From Gemmatimonas sp. (GTDB taxonomy: Bacteria > Gemmatimonadota > Gemmatimonadetes > Gemmatimonadales > Gemmatimonadaceae), in the NCBI GenBank assembly GCA_011390885.1, contig JAABRO010000030.1:1-33857 (forward strand): a stretch of 33,857 nucleotides of DNA, in the 5' to 3' direction. Shown here in pieces: positions 8,001 to 16,531 of the stretch. The position numbers and the translations under genes were made by a program. The notes beneath the pieces were generated by a model, which ran no database searches, was not told where the DNA came from, and saw nothing but the letters and a program-made list of their open reading frames with translations. Positions within the stretch are counted from its first letter, which is position 1. Each line of letters begins with the position of its first letter.

Positions 8001-8512
8001 TGCGCGTGACGGTCGGCGACACCGTGCTCACCGGCACCATCGACATGCGACACGGCGACCGGCTGCTCTTCCTGCGCGACGGGCGGCACTTGGCGCACCA
8101 GCTCGTGTCGCCGTTCGCCACGCTCTGCTTTGCGGCGGCGGCGGGAGAGTCCGTGCAGGATGCGGCGCAGGTGGATGGTGACAAGACCGTGCTGCTCTCG
8201 CTGCGCACCGATCCGCTCGCCGTGCTGCGCGACCTCGTGTCGCTGTATCACGATGCCGGCCGCCAGGTGCCGCCATACGCGCCGGCCACGTCGTACGCGT
8301 ATCAGGTGACCGTGCATGACGGCAAGGGCGAGGACGCGGCGCGCGAGGCTGCACGCAAGGCGTGGGACCCTGAGAGCCCGCTCGCCCGCGGCGAGTGCGA
8401 GGAGCCGGCCAACGAGCTGCTGCACCAGGACTCGCCGGTCGAGGCGCCGGACTTCGCGACGATTGCGACGGCGGTGTTCGGCCCGGTGCTCCGCGCGCAG
8501 GAGGACGCATGA
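5093..8512 (+). CDS. recC: Exodeoxyribonuclease V subunit RecC
   Basis: A 1139-residue protein (E. coli RecC is about 1120) forming the scaffold and Chi-recognition subunit of the RecBCD helicase-nuclease, which processes double-strand breaks. I chose the ATG at 5093 because the product then begins MPLHLHCRLTLPALADVAAD and reaches the family motif of the form DPFAPDVLVVGGRGVEQWLRL soon after; the in-frame ATG at 5003 only adds an atypical 30-residue tail. The central part has the inactive-helicase features expected (QVEVLKDALLGAFNDDPTLQ, ALLGMDDELFPRRGG) and the C-terminal part a degenerate nuclease-like fold. The stop overlaps the recB start (ATGA). Residues around 190-203 are encoded by a patch with less GC that resembles a segment of recB. 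Confidence 0.93.
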   Translation: MPLHLHCRLTLPALADVAADLLRAAPPGDDPFAPDVLVVGGRGVEQWLRLALIERLDIVTNLQVWSPSRFLQDLEQWAVPSARGGAAALTVDILEAVADDRALLPAELQHLAGAAGAESVDGLLASWAGRMARTFERYLMYRHGLLLEWERGSAADDWQASLWRAVAQRSGAEHAPAERQRRARHAIESGATRSSNEGVVLAPRWLVLQQGRLAPAHLALLRSLAARHEVHLLVHAATTPLRDALVEPFAAGRDRRAEVLARQHPVASRLDRVRADALLAALPVLNVPMSVTGDEPAESERVETEPVATHRPLLAAVQHALREPAGAATGSWHPDAARDDRSLRVLACHGALRQVEVLKDALLGAFNDDPTLQPRDVLVLTPDPARFVPLVQAVFPLGRETREPDARGAAERAPAGRTGEGRQAEARQGPPPLALHVQGRSPRATNPVADVLLTLLALAEQRVSASRVLDLLERGPVAERFGIAASDAPLVREWLHAAGVRWGIDAHDPTREGLGLGDEGTWRRGLARLLVGAAVLDGSDGHDTHVRTHAPVPGLEGERVLLAGRTARAVRQVLALLESARAPRPLAAWAAFADTVLDRLVASDGAFASSVPRVRDVLATFTDDAADATDRRGRVRVSRTEPASLYSASALVSLLENRLEDVLGSPGRLGGITVAPLGTGWVRPARVIALLGMDDELFPRRGGAPWFDRLGEHPEPGDPDERGEQLQTVFEAVMLAGEQLLVTYTGWNRAGTMRLPPSVAVGALADVVRDVVALDESVAPEEAWRAHVERDMPLQPFSARAFAAAAPTKDAPAVPSFDALAAATATRLRRRQAVPAPQLAAARRSDELVTVRRREVLPLATLLRFLRRPAEEILSRLGVRLSDESLLLEDVLPLTVSRLDESVIVREMAESLLLGDTLDGRFDALRHRDRMPPAQLGRAWAHDAAQRARSLASRAERAVQGLPRRARELLRVTVGDTVLTGTIDMRHGDRLLFLRDGRHLAHQLVSPFATLCFAAAAGESVQDAAQVDGDKTVLLSLRTDPLAVLRDLVSLYHDAGRQVPPYAPATSYAYQVTVHDGKGEDAAREAARKAWDPESPLARGECEEPANELLHQDSPVEAPDFATIATAVFGPVLRAQEDA
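5660..5699 (+). repeat. Possible short dispersed repeat, copy within recC
   Basis: This 40-base patch aligns with 8802-8842 in recB. Both start GGAGCC and share ATGAA, three bases, then CGTCGTAC in the same spacing and reading frame (SSNEGVV here, SADESVV in recB). It is less GC-rich than the surrounding gene. Two copies in adjacent genes may be chance; I cannot show more copies. Confidence 0.2.
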
Positions 8513-11500
8513 GCGCGCCGCACACCCTGCTGCAGGTGCTCGCGCCGGGCACGCACGTGCTCGAGGCCAGCGCGGGCACCGGCAAGACGTGGACGATCAC
8601 CACGCTGGTGGCGAGCGCGCTCGCGCTCGGGCACGTGTCGCCGGCGAAGGTGCTGGCGGTCACGTTCACGCGCGCGGCGACGGCCGAACTGCGCGTGCGC
8701 GTGCGCGAACGGCTCGCCGAACTGGCCGCGTCGGTGACGCGCACCGATGCGGCACACGACGACCATGACGTGGTGCGCGCCCTGCTCGACCTCGCGATGG
8801 CGGAGCCGGGTGCATCGGCCGATGAATCCGTCGTACGCGCGCAGCTGCACACACGCCTGCTCGACGCGCTCGCCGATGCCGATGCGATCGGCGTGGACAC
8901 CATGCACGGGTGGAGCGCGACGCTGCTCGGGCAGTACGGCGACCTGCTTGGCCTCGACGCGCCGTCGGCGGACTCCGACAGCACGCTGCCGCCGGTGGCC
9001 GAGCTCACGGAGCGCGGCGCGCTCGTCGCGTCGGCCAGCACACCGCTGGACGAGTGGATGGGATTCGCCGGGCGCACGGCGTCGCCGAAGGGGCTGGAAC
9101 AGGTGGCCCAGGCCGTGCTCGCGGGCGTGGCGCAGGTGCGCCTCGTGTCGGCGAACGACGAACCGCTGGGTGGTGATGCCAGTGCGATGCACGAGCGGCT
9201 CGCGCGCGCCGTCGCGACGGCAACGGCGCTGCACGCACACCTGAGCGACGAGTGGCGCGCCCATCGCGAGTCGATCACGGCGACGATCGCGCAGGCGCGC
9301 CAGCAGAAGCGGCTGAACGGCAACAAGTGGCGGGAGAACGCGCTCGCGAAGCGCAGCGAGCTGCTCGACCTCCTGCTCACCGACCGCACGGCGTGCTTCA
9401 CGGCCGATGCGGAAGCGCTCAAGGCGCTGGTCGCCTTCGGCAACACCAGCCTGCAGGACGCTACCAACAAGGACCAGCCGCTCGTGTCGCTCGGCGACTT
9501 CGGCGACGCGATCGACCAGCTCCTCGAGGTGCTGCCGGCGGTGCACGAGCGGCTGGCGCTGCCCATGCGCCGCTTCGTGGACACGGTGCAGGGGGCATTG
9601 CCGCGCCGCGCCGACGACTTCGACGACCTGCTGCGCCTGGTGGCCGAAGGACTCGCGCGCGAACCCGCGGTGCGTGAGCGAGTGCGACGCGGTGCCGACC
9701 TCGTGCTCATCGACGAGTTCCAGGACACTGATCCGCTGCAGTGGCGCATCTTCTCCTCGCTCTTCCACGACAGCGGCGAGGACAAGCGGCTCGTGCTCGT
9801 GGGCGATCCCAAGCAGTCGATCTACCGCTTCCGCAACGCGGAGGTGGCGGTGTACCTCGCCGCGCGCGCGATGGCCGGCGGCGATCCGCACACCCTCGAC
9901 ACCAACTTCCGCAGCGATCCGGCGCTCGTGGCCGCCGTGAACGCCGTGTACGACGCGGCGCCCGGCATTTTCGGGGACGGCGTGACGTATGCCCCGGTCG
10001 AATCGCGGCGCAGCCTGCCGGAGCTCCTGCCACCCAGCAGCACGCCGCTCACGTTCGTGGCCATTCCCACCGACGTCACCTCGGGCGGCGTGCACACCGT
10101 GCGCACCGCGGTCGCGGAGGACGTGGCGCGCCGCATTGCCGCCGTGCTGCGCGCGGAGGGCTCGTCGGCGCGCACGATCGTGCGCAAGGGCGAAGAGCCG
10201 CGCCCCGTGCGCCCGCGCGACTGCGCGGTGCTCGTGCCCACCAACCGGCATGGGTGGCTGGTGGTGCGCGCGCTGCGGCTGCTGGGCGTGCACGCGGTGG
10301 CCGCATCGCGCCAGGCTGTCACGCAGGGGAGCACGGCGCGTGATGTGTACGCGCTGCTCGCCGCGATCGAGTCGCCGGGCGATCGCGCTGCGCTGCGCCG
10401 TGCGGCGCTCACCTCGCTCGTGCGCCCCGCGCTCGACCTCGATCTCTCCGATCCGCCGTACGTGATCCTCGACGTGCTCGATGGCGAGGTCGGCCGCCGG
10501 TTCGACGAGGCGCTGCGCGACGCGCGCCGGAGCTGGGAGTCGCGCGGCGTGATGGATGCCTGGATCGCGCTCGACCGCGCGCTCTCACTGTCGCAGCACG
10601 CCGCATCGGGAGAGGACGCCGAGCGCCGCCTCACCGACGTGCGGCACCTGCTCGAGCTGCTCGCCGCCAACGCCGCGCGCACGCGCGCCACGCCCACCGA
10701 CACGCTGCGCTGGCTCGCCGAGCACATCGCCGAGCGCGAGGTGGACCAGCTCACGGCGGAGGAGCTCGAGGAGCGCCTCGAATCGGACGAGGATGCCGTG
10801 CGCGTGATCACCATGCACGCGAGCAAGGGGCTCGAGTTCCCGCTCGTGTGGATTCCCTTTGCGTGGACGCCGCCGAAGACATTCAGCACGTCGCGCGACA
10901 AGCCGCTGGTGCGACGCTATGACGAGCGCGCGGCAGCGGTGGAAGGCGTGATCCCGGTCACGGGAGACAGCCGCGCGAGGCATCCGGTGGCGCAGCGCGA
11001 GCACGCGGCGCTGCTGCTCGAGCAGCAGCGCCTGCTCTACGTGGCGCTCACACGCGCGCGCAACGCATGCACGGTGTACCTGTCCGACGAGCCCAAGCAC
11101 GCCGAGTCACCGCTGGGCAGCCTGCTTGGCGCCGTGAAGGGCGAGAAGAAGACACCGGGCACGCTGGCGTCGGCGCGGGTGCGCGCGCTCGCTGCGGTCG
11201 CGGGCCACGGCATCGCGATCGAATCCATGCAGACGGCGCACGTGCCGCCGGTGCCGGCGCCCCTCCAGGAGACCGAGGTGCTGCAGGCCACGCCGTGGCG
11301 CCGCGAGGCTGCACTCGACGGCTGGTGGCGGCGCGGCAGCTTCACGGCCCTCACGCGCGGTGCACACGCCGCAGGGGATCGCGCGCTCGAGGCGCTCGCC
11401 GACCTCGACCCGATCGACGACGTGCGGGAGCCGGCCGCCGACGAAGGGGACGACATCGACGCACGGCGTGCGACGGCGGTGATGGAGCCGCCGGCCGCGG

Positions 11501-12294
11501 TCCGCGCAGGGACGCGCGTACCACTCGCCGACCTGCCGCGCGGTCGCGCCGTCGGCAACGCGCTGCACGACGTGTTCGAGCGCGCCGTGCAGCAGCGCGC
11601 CGCACCGGGGCTCGTGGCCACGCTCGTGTCCGAGGCGCTCGCGCGGCAGGGGCTCGACGACGCGGCGTGGAGCGCCCCGCTCGCGTCGGCGCTCGAGTCG
11701 GCGCTCGACGTGCCGCTGGTCGGACTCGGTGCCACGACGCCACCGCCCACGCTGCGCGCGCTCGCCATGGGCACCACGTTCACCGAGCTCACCTTCGACT
11801 TCGCCGTGGCCTCGGCACCAGGGCGCGGCGTGCGCGCGCGGCAGCTGGCACGTGCCTTCGCGGAACACCCCGGCGGCAACGTGCCCGTGTCGTACGCCGA
11901 CGGCATCGCGTCGCTCGACTTCACGCCGCTGCGCGGGCTGCTCAATGGCGCCATCGACCTCGTCGCGCGACACGGCGAGTCGTGGGTGCTGCTCGACTAC
12001 AAGTCGAACCACCTCGGCGACGCGCCGTCCGATTATTCGGTCGCACCGATGACGCACGCCATGCAGGAGCATCACTACATCCTGCAGTACCACCTGTACC
12101 TCGTGGCGCTGCACCGCTGGCTGCGCCTCCGGCAGCCGGCGTACGACTACGACCGCCACGTGGGCGGCATCGCGTACCTGTTCGTGCGCGGCATGGATGC
12201 GTCGCACGCGGGGGCTGGCGTGTTCACCGACCGACCGCCGCGCGCGCGCATCGAGGCGCTCGACGCTGCACTGCGCATGGGAGAGAGCCTGTGA
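8509..12294 (+). CDS. recB: Exodeoxyribonuclease V subunit RecB (helicase-nuclease)
   Basis: A 1261-residue protein, the 3'-5' SF1 helicase and only nuclease of RecBCD. Walker A is ASAGTGKT (about residues 21-28), followed by VLAVTFTRAATAELRVRVRE (motif Ia). Walker B is LIDEFQDTDPLQW, motif III is VGDPKQSIYRFR, motif V VITMHASKGLEFPLVWIP and motif VI LLYVALTRARNA. The C-terminal nuclease is intact: Asp1150 in GAIDLV, Asp1163 and Lys1165 in LLDYKSN, and the QYHLYL helix, closely matching the E. coli residues that bind the catalytic metal. The ATG overlaps the recC stop (ATGA) and its own stop overlaps recD (GTGA), so the three subunits are probably made in fixed proportion. All catalytic motifs I checked are present. 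Confidence 0.95.
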   Translation: MSAPHTLLQVLAPGTHVLEASAGTGKTWTITTLVASALALGHVSPAKVLAVTFTRAATAELRVRVRERLAELAASVTRTDAAHDDHDVVRALLDLAMAEPGASADESVVRAQLHTRLLDALADADAIGVDTMHGWSATLLGQYGDLLGLDAPSADSDSTLPPVAELTERGALVASASTPLDEWMGFAGRTASPKGLEQVAQAVLAGVAQVRLVSANDEPLGGDASAMHERLARAVATATALHAHLSDEWRAHRESITATIAQARQQKRLNGNKWRENALAKRSELLDLLLTDRTACFTADAEALKALVAFGNTSLQDATNKDQPLVSLGDFGDAIDQLLEVLPAVHERLALPMRRFVDTVQGALPRRADDFDDLLRLVAEGLAREPAVRERVRRGADLVLIDEFQDTDPLQWRIFSSLFHDSGEDKRLVLVGDPKQSIYRFRNAEVAVYLAARAMAGGDPHTLDTNFRSDPALVAAVNAVYDAAPGIFGDGVTYAPVESRRSLPELLPPSSTPLTFVAIPTDVTSGGVHTVRTAVAEDVARRIAAVLRAEGSSARTIVRKGEEPRPVRPRDCAVLVPTNRHGWLVVRALRLLGVHAVAASRQAVTQGSTARDVYALLAAIESPGDRAALRRAALTSLVRPALDLDLSDPPYVILDVLDGEVGRRFDEALRDARRSWESRGVMDAWIALDRALSLSQHAASGEDAERRLTDVRHLLELLAANAARTRATPTDTLRWLAEHIAEREVDQLTAEELEERLESDEDAVRVITMHASKGLEFPLVWIPFAWTPPKTFSTSRDKPLVRRYDERAAAVEGVIPVTGDSRARHPVAQREHAALLLEQQRLLYVALTRARNACTVYLSDEPKHAESPLGSLLGAVKGEKKTPGTLASARVRALAAVAGHGIAIESMQTAHVPPVPAPLQETEVLQATPWRREAALDGWWRRGSFTALTRGAHAAGDRALEALADLDPIDDVREPAADEGDDIDARRATAVMEPPAAVRAGTRVPLADLPRGRAVGNALHDVFERAVQQRAAPGLVATLVSEALARQGLDDAAWSAPLASALESALDVPLVGLGATTPPPTLRALAMGTTFTELTFDFAVASAPGRGVRARQLARAFAEHPGGNVPVSYADGIASLDFTPLRGLLNGAIDLVARHGESWVLLDYKSNHLGDAPSDYSVAPMTHAMQEHHYILQYHLYLVALHRWLRLRQPAYDYDRHVGGIAYLFVRGMDASHAGAGVFTDRPPRARIEALDAALRMGESL
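8802..8842 (+). repeat. Possible short dispersed repeat, copy within recB
   Basis: The partner of the patch at 5660-5699. It includes the 12-base palindrome CATCGGCCGATG (8813-8824) followed by AATCCGTCGTAC. It lies in the variable stretch between helicase motifs Ia and Ic, where an in-frame insertion could be tolerated. Low certainty. Confidence 0.2.
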
Positions 12295-14054
12295 CGACGA
12301 TCGCGGCCACACCCGTGGCCCTGCGCGACGCCCTCGAGCCGGACGCGCGCCTCGAAGCGCTGCTCGCCGCCGGCGTGTTCGAGCCGATCGACGTGGAGCT
12401 CGCGTACGGACTCACGAGCATCGCGCCGAGTGCGCACGATGCCACGGTGCGTCTCGCGATCGCGCTCGCGAGCCGGGCCGTGCGCGATGGGCACACCTGT
12501 CTCGTGCTCTCCGATGTCGCGCCGTTCGACGCCGGCGTCACCGCGGAGCCGCCCTGGCCGACTGCGACACAGCTCCAGGCGGCGCTGCGCACCTCGCCGT
12601 TGCTTGCGCCAGCCGTGCACGAGGGCGTGCCGGCGCTCGTACTCCACGACGACCGCCTGTACCTGCAGCGCTTCGATGCGTTCGAGGCGCGTCTCGCATC
12701 GGCCGTCCAGGCACGACTCGCCCGCGCGCCGTTCGCGCATGACGAGCAGGACGCGGCGCGGCTCGCGCAGCTCTTTCCGGAGGCCGCCGAGGATCGCGCG
12801 CAGCACGATGCGGCCGCGCTCGCGCTGCGCAGTGCGCTCGCGATCATCACGGGTGGTCCCGGCACCGGCAAGACCACCACCGTGCTGCGCCTGCTCGCAG
12901 CGCTGCTCGCGCGCGAGGCGCCGGACGCGCTCCCCGAGATCCTGCTGCTCGCGCCCACGGGCAAGGCCGCGTCGCGCCTCACCGAGAGCGTGCGCAGCGG
13001 GCTGTCGGCCCTGCCCGTCGACCTGCTCGACGAGGCGCGCCGTCGCGTGATTCCGATGCAGGCGGACACGATCCACCGCGCCCTCGGCGTGCACCCCGAT
13101 CATCCGCACCGCCCGCGCCACCATGCGGGCAATCCGCTGCCGGCGGACATCGTGATCGTGGACGAGACGTCGATGGTGGACCTGCCGCTCATGGCGCGCC
13201 TGTTCGATGCCGTGCGCGACGACGCGCGACTCGTGCTGCTGGGCGACGCCGACCAGCTCGCCTCGGTGGACGCCGGGGCCGTGCTGCGCGACCTCGTGGA
13301 GGCGCCCGCGCTGGCGTCGTGCGTGAGCACGCTGCGCCGCAGTCGCCGCTTCTCGGCCGAGAGCGCGCTCGGCGCGCTCGTGTTCGCGCTGCGCGGCGAC
13401 GACTGGTCGGCCGTGTCGGCGGCACTCGACGGCGTGACGTTCCTCCCCGACGACGGCCGGGTCGTGCCGCCCGTGGTGCTCGACGCCGTGCGCGTGCACG
13501 CCGGGCGCCTCGCCAGTGCGACATCGCCCGCCGACGCGCTCGCTGAACTCGGTCGCTGGCGATTGCTTACGGCGCTCCGTCGCGGTCCCACCGGTGCCGA
13601 GGCGATCAACGCGCAGCTCGTGGCCGAGCGCGGGGACGCGCTGGCCGTGGGCACCCCCGTGCTCGTGATCGAGAACGCCCCCGATGATCGGCTCGCCAAC
13701 GGCGATCTCGGCGTGGTCTGGCAGGAGCCGGACGGGCGGCGCGTGGTGCTGTTTCCCGGTGAGGACGGGCCGCGCGCCGTGGGCGTGCGGCGCCTGCCGC
13801 GGTGGGAGGCGGCGTTCGCGATGACGGTGCACAAGGCGCAGGGGTCGGAGTTCGACACCGTGCACGTGCTGCTGCCGCCGCCACCGTCGCCGCTGCTCAC
13901 GCGGGAGCTCGTGTACACGGCGGTGTCGCGCGCGCGGCATGGCGTGACGCTCGTGGCGTCGCGCGCGGCGGTCGAAGTCGCGCACGGTGCGCGGGTGCGG
14001 CGCGCCACCGGCCTGCGCGAGCGACTCGCTTCGGGCACACTGGATCGGGGCTGA
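12291..14054 (+). CDS. recD: Exodeoxyribonuclease V subunit RecD (5'-3' helicase)
   Basis: A 587-residue SF1B helicase that travels on the 5' strand in the RecBCD complex. Walker A is GGPGTGKTTT (about residues 187-196), with LLAPTGKAASRL as motif Ia, VDETSMVDLPL as motif II (about 289-299), LLGDADQLASVDAGAVL as motif III and AMTVHKAQGSEFDTV plus ELVYTAVSRAR as motifs V-VI. Length matches RecD of RecBCD and not the longer stand-alone RecD2. The GTG start lies in the overlap GTGA with the recB stop and gives a product beginning MTTIAATPVALRDAL. After the stop, a short stem (GGGCG/CGCCC around 14122-14135) before ATCGTT could weakly terminate, but the next gene is only 113 bases away on the same strand. 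Confidence 0.94.
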   Translation: MTTIAATPVALRDALEPDARLEALLAAGVFEPIDVELAYGLTSIAPSAHDATVRLAIALASRAVRDGHTCLVLSDVAPFDAGVTAEPPWPTATQLQAALRTSPLLAPAVHEGVPALVLHDDRLYLQRFDAFEARLASAVQARLARAPFAHDEQDAARLAQLFPEAAEDRAQHDAAALALRSALAIITGGPGTGKTTTVLRLLAALLAREAPDALPEILLLAPTGKAASRLTESVRSGLSALPVDLLDEARRRVIPMQADTIHRALGVHPDHPHRPRHHAGNPLPADIVIVDETSMVDLPLMARLFDAVRDDARLVLLGDADQLASVDAGAVLRDLVEAPALASCVSTLRRSRRFSAESALGALVFALRGDDWSAVSAALDGVTFLPDDGRVVPPVVLDAVRVHAGRLASATSPADALAELGRWRLLTALRRGPTGAEAINAQLVAERGDALAVGTPVLVIENAPDDRLANGDLGVVWQEPDGRRVVLFPGEDGPRAVGVRRLPRWEAAFAMTVHKAQGSEFDTVHVLLPPPPSPLLTRELVYTAVSRARHGVTLVASRAAVEVAHGARVRRATGLRERLASGTLDRG

Positions 14055-14167
14055 GCGACGCCGACGCGAAAACGCGCCACCGGTCGCGTGTCGCGGGCCA
14101 CTCGCGCATCATTCGGCATGCGGGCGCGTGCGCCCATCGTTCCGACCCCGGTTCCGCAGGCCGTGTC

Positions 14168-14776
14168 ATGACCCGTCGCGCCACCCGTTCGCCCGGCGCT
14201 CGTCCGCGCCGTCCCGCTGCGCCCGCCACCGCGCAGGACGCCTTGCGCACCCTGCGGGCGCTCGAGAGCCGGCGCGGCACCGGGGGCGCCGAGCGCGCCC
14301 TGGAGCATTGGGAGGAGGCCGTGTCGGAGAGCCCCGACGTGTTCGCGGCGTCGGCGAAGGCGCTCGTGGCCGGCGAAGGCTTCGCGTTCACCGACAACGA
14401 GCGCTGGGTGCTGCTCGCGAGCCTCGCCGAGTTTGCGGAGGACGAGGCGCTCGCAGTGTCGAGCGACGAACTCGCCGATCGGCTCGACGCCGAAGCGTCC
14501 GCGTGGCCTGGCAACGTGGCCGGCCAGCTCGACGAAGAAACGCTGCGGCTCGAGTCGCCGGTCTACCTCGCGCTGTCGGAAGCCTACTCGGCGTTGCGTA
14601 CGGCGAGCGAGGTGCTGTTCCTTCGCGACATCGGACGCGCCGACATGGCGCGCGCCCTGCTGCACGATCCGGCCACGTGGGAGCGCGCGATGCGCGACGG
14701 CGAGGCCACGCTGCTCGGCCTGCCGCACATCGTGCTCGCGGCCGACGACGATCCGTTCGGGATCCTGCTCCCGTGA
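14168..14776 (+). CDS. Conserved-looking acidic protein of unknown function
   Basis: A 202-residue protein I do not recognise. After a basic, proline-rich N-terminus (MTRRATRSPGARPRRPAAPA) the sequence becomes acidic and apparently all-helical, with runs such as AVSSDELADRLDAEASAWP, and ends DDDPFGILLP. There is no signal peptide, membrane segment or recognisable catalytic motif. It lies 113 bases after recD, and its stop overlaps the GTG of the exonuclease (GTGA), so it is coupled to that gene. The basic tail and nuclease coupling would fit a DNA-associated or nuclease partner, but that is a guess from position. Confidence 0.7.
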   Translation: MTRRATRSPGARPRRPAAPATAQDALRTLRALESRRGTGGAERALEHWEEAVSESPDVFAASAKALVAGEGFAFTDNERWVLLASLAEFAEDEALAVSSDELADRLDAEASAWPGNVAGQLDEETLRLESPVYLALSEAYSALRTASEVLFLRDIGRADMARALLHDPATWERAMRDGEATLLGLPHIVLAADDDPFGILLP

Positions 14777-15657
14777 CCGATTTCGACGCGCTGGCCGCCC
14801 AGCTCGAGCAGCACCCCGACTATCGCGTGCTGCGGCGCCTCGCTCCCGTGGACCGCTTCGTGCCGTCGTCGCCCGAGCACCAGCTGCGACACGCGCTCGT
14901 GGTGGATGTCGAGACCACCGGCATCGACCAGGGCAGCGACGTGATCATCGAACTCGGGATCGTGCGCTTCACGTACGACGCGCGCACGGGGCAGCCGGTG
15001 GAGGTGCTCGCCGCGGAGTCGCTGCTCGAGGATCCGGGGCGTCCGATTCCACCGGAGATCGTGGAGCTCACCGGCATCACCGACGACATGGTGCGCGGCC
15101 AGCGCATTCCCGAGGCGCGGGTGCACGAGCTGCTCGATGGCGTGGGAATCGTGCTCGCGCACAATGCGGGCTTCGACCGGCCGTTCATCGAGCGACGGCT
15201 GCCGGCGTTCCGCGACGTGCACTGGGGATGCACCCAGCGTGACATCGACTGGCGCGCGCTCGGCGTGGGGTCGCACTCGCTCGAATTCCTCATGTATCGA
15301 CACCTGCGCGCCTTCTTCGACGGCCATCGCGCGGTGGACGACTGCCGCGCCACGCTCGCCCTGCTGGCCACGCCCACGGCCGACGGCACGCTGCCCATGC
15401 TGAAGCTGCTCGAGACGTGCCGCGCGCCGCGCGTGCGCGTGTGCGCGGTGAACAGCGCCTTCGAGACCAAGGACGCGCTGCGCGGTCGCGGCTACAAGTG
15501 GAGCGGCAACGACGGCACACCCGCGAAGACGTGGTGCAAGGAGATTCCGAAGGCCGACCTGTCCGCCGAAGAAGAGTGGCTGCGCTCGGCGGTGTACACG
15601 AACGGACGCGGGCAGGCGCAGGTCGTCGACGTGGACCTCAAGCGCCGCTGGAGCTGA
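14773..15657 (+). CDS. DnaQ-like 3'-5' exonuclease (DEDDh family)
   Basis: A 294-residue cytosolic exonuclease. The Exo I motif is VVDVETTG with Asp45 and Glu47. ExoII is LAHNAGFDRPF and ExoIII is HRAVDDC, whose His and Asp complete the DEDDh set, so it should be active. After the catalytic domain, a C-terminal module carries FETKDALRGRGYKWSGNDG followed by KTWCKEI, a KARGYRW...K.W type element found at the end of some bacterial DnaQ-like proteins. It is not the replicative epsilon subunit in context, and repair or RNA trimming are both possible. The GTG start overlaps the stop of the unknown protein upstream, and only 7 bases separate it from the K+ channel gene. Confidence 0.85.
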   Translation: MTDFDALAAQLEQHPDYRVLRRLAPVDRFVPSSPEHQLRHALVVDVETTGIDQGSDVIIELGIVRFTYDARTGQPVEVLAAESLLEDPGRPIPPEIVELTGITDDMVRGQRIPEARVHELLDGVGIVLAHNAGFDRPFIERRLPAFRDVHWGCTQRDIDWRALGVGSHSLEFLMYRHLRAFFDGHRAVDDCRATLALLATPTADGTLPMLKLLETCRAPRVRVCAVNSAFETKDALRGRGYKWSGNDGTPAKTWCKEIPKADLSAEEEWLRSAVYTNGRGQAQVVDVDLKRRWS

Positions 15658-15664
15658 CGCGCGC

Positions 15665-16531
15665 GTGAGCACCGAGTCCGAAGGGGAAGCCGACAGCACT
15701 GCGAACGCCGCCACGGCGCGACGCGATCATCCCGGCTACGAGCTGCTGGTGCTCGGCCTGTCGATCCTGGCGGTGACACTGCTCGTGTTGCAGTACGTGG
15801 CCCCCATCGGCGAGGAGACGGTCCGGCTTGTCACCTGGGCGGACAACGCCCTGTGTGCCGTGTTCTTCGCCGACTTCGTGCGCAGCCTCGTGCAGGCCGA
15901 GGACAAGTGGCGGTATCTGCGTCGCACGGGCTGGCTCGACCTGCTGAGCAGCGTGCCGGCGGTGGAGGCGCTGCGCCTGGCGCGCTTCACGCGCATCCTG
16001 CGCATCGTGCGCGTGGTGCGTGTGCTCATGTTGTCGCGTGCGCTCGGCAAGCGACTGCGCGAACGGCCGCGACACAACGCGCTGCTCACCGCGGCGTTCG
16101 CCTGCACCGTACTGGTGGTGGCCGGTTCCGTGTCGGTGCTCGAGTTCGAGCGCGGGCACGGCAACATCGAGACCGCTGGCAACGCGCTCTGGTGGGCGAT
16201 CGCCACGATCACCACGGTCGGCTACGGCGATCACGCGCCGGTGACGGCGGGCGGGCGCATCGTGGGGGCGTTCCTCATGTTGGGTGGTGTGGGCACCTTC
16301 GGGCTCATGGCCGGCTTGCTCGCGTCGGCGCTCGTCGGGGCACAGGCGCACGAGGACACACCCGAAGGCCAAGGCGTCGCGCCGCCCGACCCGGAGCACG
16401 GAGCGTCGGCGGCGGTGCTCGATACCCTCACCGCGCTGCGTGCCGATGTCGCACGACTCGCCGACGAGGTCGCCGCCCTGCGGTCTGGAACGGTTCGGCC
16501 CGAGGCAGCAGACGAGCCGCCGCGCGGCTGA
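15665..16531 (+). CDS. Voltage-gated potassium channel (Kv type)
   Basis: A 288-residue inner-membrane protein with six predicted helices. S4 is unmistakable: RLARFTRILRIVRVVRVL has six arginines spaced every third residue, as in voltage sensors. The pore loop holds the selectivity filter TVGYGD (residues 184-189), and the inner helix follows (GAFLMLGGVGTFGLMAGLLA). The C-terminal tail includes a likely tetramerising coiled coil (LDTLTALRADVARLADEVAAL). The subunit would assemble as a tetramer conducting K+ in response to membrane potential. The GTG start is 7 bases after the exonuclease stop, so the two probably share a transcript, although they have no obvious common role. Confidence 0.93.
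   Translation: MSTESEGEADSTANAATARRDHPGYELLVLGLSILAVTLLVLQYVAPIGEETVRLVTWADNALCAVFFADFVRSLVQAEDKWRYLRRTGWLDLLSSVPAVEALRLARFTRILRIVRVVRVLMLSRALGKRLRERPRHNALLTAAFACTVLVVAGSVSVLEFERGHGNIETAGNALWWAIATITTVGYGDHAPVTAGGRIVGAFLMLGGVGTFGLMAGLLASALVGAQAHEDTPEGQGVAPPDPEHGASAAVLDTLTALRADVARLADEVAALRSGTVRPEAADEPPRG

Noticed and set aside
5294-8425. A very long open frame on the strand opposite recC (over 1000 codons), and similar ones opposite recD (12147-13985), nhaC (26803-28953) and the glucan synthase (31247-33658).
   Set aside because: High GC suppresses stop codons. These frames have Arg/His/Ala-rich composition with no domains and lie exactly opposite well-supported genes.
14773-15657. Replicative DNA polymerase III epsilon subunit (dnaQ).
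   Set aside because: The catalytic motifs match, but the extra C-terminal module and the neighbours point to an accessory DEDDh exonuclease.
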